In this document: positions 55,882 to 64,000 of the stretch, piece by piece
How the letters are laid out: each line of letters starts with the position of its first letter
Position numbering within the stretch: the stretch's first letter is position 1
Assembly (NCBI GenBank): GCA_005765155.1
Contig: VCCP01000002.1
Location: 4,774,001-4,838,000, forward strand
Reading direction: 5' to 3'
Length of the DNA: 64,000 nt
Source of the DNA: Zelopaecilomyces penicillatus
Lineage: Eukaryota > Ascomycota > Sordariomycetes > Hypocreales > Pseudodiploosporaceae
Made by a program: the position numbers and the translations under genes
The notes under the pieces: model-generated
Databases searched by the model: none
What the model saw: the letters and a program-made list of their open reading frames with translations, nothing else
Told to the model about the DNA's origin: nothing

Positions 55882-57724
55882 ATGCCTGGAAGGAAAGCTA
55901 CCAGACGAGACGAGGAAGCACCAAAAGCCGTCACGCGGAACCTGAAAGGCAGTGCGAAAGCAACAAAGCCAAAAGTCGCGGCCTCCCGCAAAACCCCAAC
56001 TACAGGTAAAATACCATTCATCATCCATTTGCGCATACCTTCATGTTATCTTGCTTCTTATCATTAATGCAATTCTGCTGCATTTAGAGTCTTCAAAACT
56101 CAAGTCAAGTGCAACAGCAAAGCCATTACATGTCACCACCACCTCCACCAATAGAAAACGCAAAGCGATCACGGATGAAAAACGCGATGTGAGCGTTGGT
56201 AGTGAGACGCGTCCATCAAAACAAGCAAAAATTAGTGTAGAACTGCCTTTAGCAAAGGCAAAGCATGACACATCAAAGAAGATTGGAGCCAAACGAAAAG
56301 GATCGCAGCCTTCTCATTCTATTTCAGCACTTCCTCTTACCATCAATCAGCAGCCGACTGAGGTCCTCGCGATTCTTGTTCTCGGCTCTGGTGAATGCGG
56401 CGAACTTGGACTCGGCCCAAAGAAGAAAGCCTCTATTCTTCCTCGGGTGAACCCTTTTCTTGATCCAAATGATCCGTCAAAATTCCATGTTGTTCAACTT
56501 TCCTGTGGTGGTATGCATGCGGTTGCTTTGACATCAAGCAGTCAAATCGTCACCTGGGGAGTGAATGACAATAGTGCACTGGGCCGGGATACAACCTGGA
56601 GCGATGAGCGCCTTCGAGATGTGGATGATGGCTCGGACACTGACGATGATGAGGACTTGAATCCTCACGAGTCCACTCCGGCAGAGATTCCATCGCATTA
56701 TTTTTCCCATGCAAAGCTTGTTCAAGTTGCCGCTGGTGATAGCTGTAGCTTTGCGCTTACCGATACTGGCCTCGTATATGGCTGGGGCACATTCCTTGTA
56801 AGACCACCCTCTCTCACTCTCGCTCTCTCACTTGTGTTGCTGATCGAAACCCAATAGAATTCCAAGGGTCGTCCTCATTTTGGCTATGACAATGACAACA
56901 ATCCTATCAACAAGCAGGCACAGCCTAAACTTATACCTGGCTTTCAAAACATCGTTCAGATTGCGTGCGGAGCTAACCACATGCTGGCCCTTGATCGGTC
57001 AGGATCGGTATGGGGCTGGGGCTGTGGCGAGCAGAATCAGCTCGGTCGCCGACCTTTTGGACGACATCAAGAGACTTTTATACCCAAGCGCATAGAAGTT
57101 GGCCGTGGTAAAGTCAAATACATTGCCTCGGGGGAGTATCATTCATTTGCTGTCGATGGTAACGATAATGTTTGGGGCTGGGGTCTCAACAGCTTTGGGG
57201 AGGCTGGCGATGCAAAATCCGCAGGCGGTAATGCAGCGCTTCTTCCGTATCCGGTGAAGATCCCGGAACTATGTAAGAAAGGTGTCGTAGTCTTGGATGG
57301 CGGCGCACATCATTCTGCTGCTGTTACGGCTGGTGGCCAATGCCTCGTTTGGGGAAGACTAGACGGAGGGCAACTCGGTATCAAATTCACTACTGAGCAG
57401 CTTGAAGATACGACCCTCATCCGATATGATGAGTATGAAAAGCCACGTATATGTCTTCGCCCCACAGCAGTCCCTGACATTGGTGATGTTGTCCATGTTG
57501 GCTGCGGTACGGACCATACAATCTTTATCAATAAACAAGGCGACGGTTTTGCGACGGGTTTCGGATCCTCAGGGCAACTTGGTCTTGGTTCTGAAGATGA
57601 CCATGAAATTGCCCAACGCATGTGCGGGAAGAAGGTGGAGGAGAGGGCTCTGCTGTGGGCAAGTGCTGGTGGCCAGTTCTCAATTGTGGCTGCAACTGCT
57701 GCTAAATCTAAGGAGTCGTATTAA
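55882..57724 (+). CDS. RCC1: Ran guanine-nucleotide exchange factor (RCC1 / Srm1 / Pim1)
   Basis: The model is join(55882..56005,56088..56797,56858..57724), 566 aa, in phase through introns of 82 and 60 nt. The first 150 residues are Lys/Arg/Ser/Thr-rich with basic clusters fitting a nuclear signal and histone/DNA contacts (RNLKGSAKATKPK, RKRKAITDEKR). The rest forms a seven-bladed beta-propeller with RCC1 repeats: LVLGSGECGELGLG, IVTWGVNDNSALGR, VYGWGTF, VWGWGCGEQNQLGRR, VWGWGLNSFGEAG, CLVWGRLDGGQLG and FATGFGSSGQLGLG. An acidic insertion (about 235-250, DGSDTDDDEDLN) sits between blades, as in yeast Srm1. The protein loads GTP on Ran at chromatin and so drives nuclear transport and spindle assembly. 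The end is KSKESY. Confidence 0.97.
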
Positions 57725-57953
57725 TGTCTGGGTTTGTGTACATAGTCGGAGGTTATATGGTGCATGATTTATGTGTAATATTACGTGTGATCGGTTTTGA
57801 ATGGCTTGAATAGAAACTCAATAAAGAGATATTCTCTTGTAATCCGACTCTGCCGATGGACTTGAGAAGCGCTATCATGCCGTATTCATATTTACTGGGT
57901 GTCTGCAGCGTCACCTATTTCAAAGGTTCTGAACGATGTTGCTCACCAATCAC
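57725..57953. other. Convergent spacer RCC1 / 2EXR gene
   Basis: A short 3'-UTR spacer with AATAAA-like strings near 57819; nothing else seen. Confidence 0.45.
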
Positions 57954-59078
57954 TCAGTGGATTTGACTCTCGTTCATATCACATCCTCTAGGACAGTGTC
58001 GAAACATAACAACTGGTATCAGTAATGGACGCTCAGCCAGTACTTTCTTGACCCATTCATGATCGAGGTTGAGATGGTTCTTGAACAGTTCCCAGTCGCC
58101 GTATGGAGGGGATCGCTGCACCGGCATTGTCCAAATACTCTCCGGGTCATTGACGTCAGCGTATTTGGCATCACACCAAAGACGGCGAGCCAGAACGGCG
58201 AAATCTGCCTCGTCTTTCCAGATGGATACATGTTCTTGAAATTTGCTTGACATGATGTACTCAAAAAAGGCTCTTGTCTCTGGGTTCTCTTGGGAGTTTG
58301 GTCTTGTAGACGTCCAGAGTTGTTCAAAGGCCTTGATCTTGGCCTCATCATTTGCAAGCGCAATTTGGACGGGTTCATCACCCGACGACCCGAAGAGTCC
58401 CCCCAAGGAAGTGCCGTCGGTGTGGATGTGTAGGATCACAGACCCAACAACCACTTGATAACGGCGACACCACGCTGACCATTGAACGAAGCCAGTGAGC
58501 CACTCAAACCCCACATTGATCGACAGATTGGGAGCCTTTGTTATCTCTTCCATTTCTTTAAAGGGGTGAACGAAGTGTGCCATTACGGAGGGGAGCAAAT
58601 GATTCCTAGCAGCTGTCGAAATAAAACACAGGATATCAATGTGGGTGTTCTTGACCTTTTCCGCCCGTTCAAATGGCTTGTCGGCACACCAGTTCAGGTG
58701 AAGAGTATCAACGTTTGGCTGAACCCACAGGGATCTAGGGGTCCCTGATGTTTCTAAGACTCCGTACATTTCGGCGTACTGTAGAGCATGTCCATATTCC
58801 AGGGCAACCTGGCGGGACTCGTGACATATTCGTGAGATGACGGGTGGCGCTGCGTCGGTGACGGCAAACTGGGCAGCACAACATCCTGCGTGGGTGATGT
58901 GACCGTTGCAATGCCGATGCACTGGCCGGAGCTGCGAGCTGTCAACAGGGTAGTCAACCTCGAGGACGCGTCCTCCGGGAAGGCAGTGGCGCCATATTAG
59001 TAAGCGGATCTCTGTCGGGAGATTTGTGAATCTGGGGAAGTTTTGAGCATGTTGGGTTGGTGGTGATGGAGCTGCCAT
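57954..59078 (-). CDS. 2EXR-domain protein, 374 aa
   Basis: An intronless frame. Near the N-terminus, FTNLPTEIRLLIWRHCLPGG followed by ISRICHESRQVALEYG is the 2EXR pattern, a fungal domain with two conserved E-x-R elements (here EIR and ESR) that is widespread in Pezizomycotina and of unknown molecular role. Between these lie HCNGHITHAGCCAAQF with paired Cys/His residues. The remainder is mixed alpha/beta without further domain; no signal peptide or membrane helix. The start MAAPSPPTQHAQ is the first ATG in frame. Such genes often form large, fast-evolving families in Sordariomycetes. Confidence 0.88.
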   Translation of the reverse strand: MAAPSPPTQHAQNFPRFTNLPTEIRLLIWRHCLPGGRVLEVDYPVDSSQLRPVHRHCNGHITHAGCCAAQFAVTDAAPPVISRICHESRQVALEYGHALQYAEMYGVLETSGTPRSLWVQPNVDTLHLNWCADKPFERAEKVKNTHIDILCFISTAARNHLLPSVMAHFVHPFKEMEEITKAPNLSINVGFEWLTGFVQWSAWCRRYQVVVGSVILHIHTDGTSLGGLFGSSGDEPVQIALANDEAKIKAFEQLWTSTRPNSQENPETRAFFEYIMSSKFQEHVSIWKDEADFAVLARRLWCDAKYADVNDPESIWTMPVQRSPPYGDWELFKNHLNLDHEWVKKVLAERPLLIPVVMFRHCPRGCDMNESQIH

Positions 59079-62000
59079 GATGGACCTTGATGGTGAAATG
59101 TTTGGAGGTGGGGCACGATTGTAATGTGCTTGAATTCCACTGCATACCTAGGTAGTAGCTATTAACAAGCTAACACACGTAATGGAACACAACCAACCAC
59201 AACCACCTCAAGCTTTCCATTTGCAAGTCACCTTTCCCGTTTGCAGCACATCAGGCAACTGCCTAAACAGAGGAGGTGCTTCAAGAGAGGTGTTTATGGA
59301 ATACCTACCCTATAGAGGTGACAGAGACCGTTGAGAAATCCGTGTAGTTGCATATACCCACTGGGGCTTACCAACCCTTGCTAGCATCTATCGTAAAAAT
59401 ATTCATCAAAGCGTTTGTCAGATCGATACACTTTGAGCCTTGATCCCAACGTCTTGAGATCGAAGGACACGATCGGAAGCTTCCAGCCAATCAGCGGCAC
59501 TACGGTTCACGCGCCGGCACTGGGAGGGGGGCCTAATTTCTGATCCCTACCCGCCCGAGGTGGGTTTTGGGCTCTGGGTGGGTGTCGAGAAACCGTTGAC
59601 GGCCATCTCTCGATGCGATCTTGGCGTCTTGGTGCAGGACGGCAGGTCTCAGAGTCAGGCCATGGCTGCTGCAGACCTCGCGAAGAGCTGCCCGCCCAGT
59701 CCCGGCACTCGCCTCGCCTCGCGATCCGCCGTTGGCTGTGATGTTGATTTGCTTACCCTTCCCAGGATGCCGTCTCCACGCTCGCTGACCGTTGGGGCTA
59801 AACGCCATAGAGACATTTTGCATCATAACTGGCTGAAGGGAAACCTCCAATTATGGTGCTGACCGGCGCCCATAGCCGGAAGAGCGAGCCCTTTTGCAGA
59901 TGCAGAAGTCGGAGAGACACGCAGGATCTCTCGTCGAATGAGAAGGATCCTGCATTCGCCTGCAGCAAAAGAGAAAACAACTCCTCGAGTTGGAGAGCAC
60001 ATGACGGAGTGGGAGGGAGGATGGACCGCAGGGGGTACGTACATGTTACCAGGGTGTGTGCAGCATGGGCGGACGTTTTTTCACCAGGGGGGGTTTTGCA
60101 GCAACCGTGCGCGCTCAACTGACAGATACAAATCACAATGGCTTGTCTACTGCACGGCCGTTGAGGGCAGGGGCAGAGAGGCGGAATTGCGGTCCATGAA
60201 CAGATTGGGATGGGGACGGACGGTTTTCAGACATTGGACGGTTGGTGGCTGTTGGTCGATGCGAGAGGCGGAAGCCGGGCCTTGAAAACATCAATTCTGG
60301 TTGCCGAGACTGGACTTTGTTCCTACAATACAGTAGGACCATGATCCGGGCGTAGGAAAAAATCGCACTGTTTGTACTTGATGTGTGCGCCTATACTATG
60401 TAGAAGAGTAATAAGGAGGCATCTTACTTTGTTTGCGTGTCAATAGCACGATTGAGAGCCAAGTAGGTTTTAAATCGATAATTGGTGCTTTCTTTTGCTA
60501 CAGCCGCCACCTCCAAATGTACGATGCACATCTTAATTTGTAAAGCTGCATCCACATTCTTATTATGGATAGAATAGAGTACCTTGGTAGTTGGGTAGGT
60601 AATTACTGTATTTTGACCATGGGAATTTGAGCCTTGGCAAACGGTACTGCGGCAAGGAGGCAGCCGATGTAGTGGCTGCCGTTAACCAGCAGAGCCAATT
60701 GGGTACAGAGGCCTTGTTTAAACAGAGTCAAACTTGATGAAGCACACACACATACCTATCTAAGTTGTAATTCTGAGCAAGTCCCATGCAATTTCCATGG
60801 AAACTCAAGCGAGCCTACCATCCACCACACATTAGGGTCAGGGCTGCGCCGTTTGTTTCCGGGGAGCCAGCCGGTGGACATTGCGGCGAGCAAAACTGAT
60901 GGCATTGTTAGTACAGGAAGGTGATTACAGAGAGCAGAATACGAACTAGAAACCAAAGAAAGGAACTTTCAAGAGCCTAACGTGCAGTAAAGGTAGCTAC
61001 TCCTTACTTTTGCAATCTTCCACGAGACTCCCATGTGGGGTACCAGGTTGGCGGTCTGTTGACAAGCGTCCGCCCAGACCACAGGGTAGAACAGCTAGGG
61101 TGAGAAGAACGAACGGACCAACCAAAGAAGGCAGCATAACCCAAGGGGCCATTGGCTAGTTCAATGAGCAGGGGGGTGGGAGGGGAGGGGAGGATTTGGC
61201 TTGCGCTGGCCATGTGCGAGAAACGTGAGGAGTAGGAAGGGGTGGGGGGGAGATTGATTGAGGAGAAGGTGAGGAGAGTCAAGACATTGGAAAAAGAATT
61301 TGTGGGAGACGAGTCATCAAGGTGAGGGGTGGTGTGGAGAAGAGAGGAAGATTGACGGTTGACGTGAAGACCGAGGTACAATCACGAAGACGATGTACCT
61401 ATCTACAGTGAACATGCCTTGGGAGTACGGAGTGATACGATACGAGGTAATACGACGGGAGTCTTTTAGCTGCCCCCTTTGCCGTGACAAGCTACTAGCG
61501 ATAGCCGGCTCGGGGATGCTATCTGGACTCTTGCTAGTGTACGGAGTAGGTAAGCGAGAGACATTTGCTAGTTTGTAGAGAGAGAGAGAGAGAGATGTGG
61601 TCAGAGAGAGGTAATGCTCAGTGAGCGAAGCGCAAACTCCAATCCCGGCCGGCGTTTCCCTATTTGGTGTATGGGTGTGTGTGTCTGAGCAGAAAAAATG
61701 CAAATCAAACGGTCGCGCCACGTGTCCGGCGAGAATGCCGTCTGGCAGTTGCAGCTGGGGCCTCTTTTTGTGTGATCCTTGGCTTGCTGCTTGTCTGCGG
61801 CAACGGAACGGTGTGTGAAGGATCACCCAGCTAGGTAGGGTAGGTAGATATTCAGTGTCAGTCAGTGAGGGGGCATCTATGTGCCGGGCGCAATTTTATT
61901 TGCGCATGGTCTGACCTATGCAGATCTGGTTGGACCAGACTACCGGGTTTGACCGTTGGGAAAAAATAAAACGGCTGCCCGTCCAAGGTCCACTGCAGCG

Positions 62001-63849
62001 GGCCACAAGCTCCTTTCCCAAGCACCATGGCCCAGCTTCACAGGGCCTCGAGCAACCGCCTAGCCAGCCAGCCACTGCAACCATGCCATGCCATGCCGCC
62101 GATATCCCCATGTCCATGTCCCATGTTTATGCCACACCATCAACCCATCTAACCACTACGAGCTAGCTACTGTACTCGGAGCATGTATACTGCATGTATG
62201 ATGATGATGATACTGCTGCTTTTAGATGGATGGACGGATGGATAGTCACTGAGAAGAGAGATCGCTTGGCCCCCCCTTCTCTCAACACCCAAAGAGTCAG
62301 CCTGCAGTGCAGGCCAGGGCGTCTATTGGCTGCCGCCGGGGCTTGGGGGGAAAAGGGCTGCGGTAAAAGGCCGCTGAGGCCGCTGAGCGGGCCCTGTGGT
62401 GGCCAAGCCCTTTTTGCCTTGCACGCTGCTAGCATGGGGTGATGATTGGGCCCAGGTGGTTTGTCGGTGTGTGTAGCACCTGTGGTACCTACCTGTGGCC
62501 CTGCTGGAAGTCGGCAGAGAGGGGGCGACAACAACTACCACAACGGGCGGGTGGGCGGCGAGAAAAGAGAGATGCTGGAAGGAGACAACATGTTTTTTTT
62601 GCTGTCGGGTTGTATGTACGAACGAGCCACTGCATGGCATTGGATGCAACTGCACGCTGTGCTGTGCTGCAGAGTGTCTCCGCCGTGCCGTTCAGCAACT
62701 TGGTCCTGTCTCCCACTGCAGATGCACTCAGAATGTGTAATATCGGCAATGGCAAATCAGAGGCGGCGGCTCGCGTGTGACAGAAACGGCCAGCTCGGCC
62801 CACGCCATCCCATCCCATCCCCATCGCGAGCTTCTTTTTTTCTCCCCAGCCAGGGCCATCCATGACGGGCTAATACCGCCCAGCGGTGCGACGCCAGTTT
62901 CCTCCCTCTACTATGTACAGTGGTGAAGTGAGTGGGTTGGTGGCCCTGGTGGGATGTGCGCACCCCCGCTGGATACATAGCCGCTAAACCCAGCAGGCTT
63001 TCAACGACCTTTTTGTTACCAGGGTTTTCCATGCCCATGTCCCCACTGCGAACCGCCGCCCGCCCGCCCGCGCACACACGCACTGCAGCCCATGGGAAAC
63101 CCTCAGCCAGCCCGCCGTGGCCGTTTTTAGCCTTTTTATTAGCTGCGTCGGGCCACCTGCCTTTCTGCCCGCCCTCTTTTTCCAGGTTCTTCTTTCGACT
63201 GAACTCCCCTGCTGTTGTCGTCCCTTAATATCTATCGCGCGGCTGCCCACCACTTTTCCCCTAAAGGGCGCTCCTCTGGGTTTTTATTTTATTTTATATA
63301 TGCTTATCCCTTTTTGCTGTTGCTGTTGCTCTTGTTGTTATTGTTGTTGTTGTTGTTGTTGTCGTCGTGTTTTTCGATATCCCCCCCCAAGTGCAAGCAA
63401 GGTTGTTTCAAAGGCCCTCCTCCCCGCGCAGCCTAGAACGGACCCTAGAACAGCCCCCAGAAAACAAGGGCCCCAACGACAAGACCAGCCGAACGGCGAG
63501 CGAATCTGAAGCAACCGAGCGCGAGTGGTGTTGCTCTTGTTCCGACTTTTGCATTTGCAACCCCCATCCAGTCATCCATCCACCTCCGTCGGCTCCAGTC
63601 CGGAGGGATCGAGCGCAACCCCACGGCCCAGACCGGCAGCGCTGTGCAGATCACGTTATCCCATCCCGCCACTTCTTGCCCTGAACCTTCGCCCATCCAC
63701 CGCCAACTCGCCAACTCGCCCATCTCTCGCCGTCTCCGTTTCTACCTCATTGCACGCCGACTCAACCGAACGTCGTCTGTTTCCTCCGTCGCCGAGTAAG
63801 GCCGTATGGCCATTGAACGAAGCTGCTGCAGGCCGCCCGCGCAGTCACA
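59079..63849. other. Long gene-free region upstream of the Zn2Cys6 factor
   Basis: This 4.8-kb stretch has no supported gene. It contains AG runs (61578-61594), a G-rich tract on the plus strand near 61160-61260, ATG units near 62197-62210, and a TTG-rich tract at 63315-63368. From about 63160 the plus strand is C/T- and then C-rich and probably forms the 5' UTR of the transcription-factor gene. Open frames here are repeat-derived. Confidence 0.5.
63315..63368 (+). repeat. TTG-rich trinucleotide tract
   Basis: An imperfect run of TTG/GCT units with about six perfect consecutive TTG units at the end, roughly 480-530 bp before the transcription-factor ATG, so probably in its leader or promoter. 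Confidence 0.8.
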
Positions 63850-63924
63850 ATGGGAGGCGATAGCCCCAAGGAAAACGCCGTTGCCCGCTCAGCTTGCACC
63901 GAGTGCCAGCGGCGCAAGCAAAAA
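63850..63924 (+). CDS. Zn2Cys6 transcription factor, first exon only (partial)
   Basis: ATG at 63850 opens 25 codons: MGGDSPKENAVARSACTECQ followed by RRKQK, then donor GTAAGC at 63925. The string ACTECQRRKQK is the first half of a fungal binuclear zinc cluster (C-x2-C-x6-C), and a phase-0 intron right after the basic Lys residues is common in this family. The third Cys and the rest must lie in later exons beyond the window; the bases after 63970 do not continue the motif, so the intron is longer than the visible part. Target genes cannot be told. Confidence 0.85.
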
Positions 63925-64000
63925 GTAAGCTCTCGCCAGCGTCTCACTCGCCCGCTCAGATTCTCCATTTTTGCCCGCTCAGAAGCATCGCCATGTACAT

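Noticed and set aside
62163..63083. Several 80-140-codon frames on both strands
   Set aside because: They overlap each other on both strands, contain repeat-derived runs and show no domain; only the zinc-cluster exon at 63850 is supported.
1..64000. CRISPR arrays, rRNA genes or transposon ends
   Set aside because: No regularly spaced repeats, rRNA-like sequence, transposase or reverse transcriptase frames, or long terminal repeats were seen; strong repeat-induced mutation (long AT-rich tracts) is also absent.

Overview
The window is nuclear DNA of a filamentous ascomycete (Pezizomycotina). The set of families, including a 2EXR protein, a CBM19-like mucin and an Aur1-type IPC synthase, fits Sordariomycetes and probably Hypocreales; species is not determined. 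Most genes carry short introns of 52-155 nt with GTRNGT-like donors, CTAAC/CTAAT branch points and YAG acceptors. I resolved exon structures by reading across these introns and checking phase. There are 22 gene models of reasonable to strong support (two cut by the window edges), plus one weak ORF and one ambiguous leader ORF.

Layout. 0-20 kb: 3' end of MAD2 (spindle checkpoint), UBP14 deubiquitinase (-), a small cold-shock-domain protein with a signal-peptide-like N-terminus (-), a classical protein tyrosine phosphatase (+), a Ser/Thr-rich secreted protein with a CBM19-like module (-), a 1023-aa putative mitochondrial helical protein (-), prefoldin subunit 3 (-) and a VanZ-like membrane protein (-). 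20-40 kb: SPT7 of SAGA (+), cytosolic SHMT (-), a ferric-reductase-like oxidoreductase (+), NAB3-like RNA-binding protein (-), a GGQ-only mitochondrial release-factor homologue (+), a Ca2+/calmodulin-dependent kinase (+) and IPC synthase AUR1 (-). 40-50 kb is gene-poor. Its one convincing gene is an intron-poor ORF at 44.3-45.1 kb encoding two tandem CshA-type fibril repeats, a module known to me from bacterial surface adhesins. 49-64 kb: RNA polymerase I subunit RPA34 (-) divergent from GRC3 polynucleotide kinase (+), an unknown 232-aa protein (-) divergent from the Ran exchange factor RCC1 (+), a 2EXR protein (-), a long gene-free stretch, and the first exon of a Zn2Cys6 transcription factor (+).

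Most of the window is housekeeping: proteostasis, chromatin, RNA processing, ribosome biogenesis, lipid and one-carbon metabolism. Two functional groupings stand out. RPA34 and GRC3, both rRNA-related, share one 450-bp divergent promoter holding five GATAA cores in 59 bp. The CshA-repeat gene sits alone between two gene deserts (3.6 and 4.4 kb), directly behind an in-frame hydrophobic leader ORF that ends in a single TAG. It is the best candidate here for an acquired or undescribed element. No CRISPR array, rRNA, convincing tRNA or transposon was seen.
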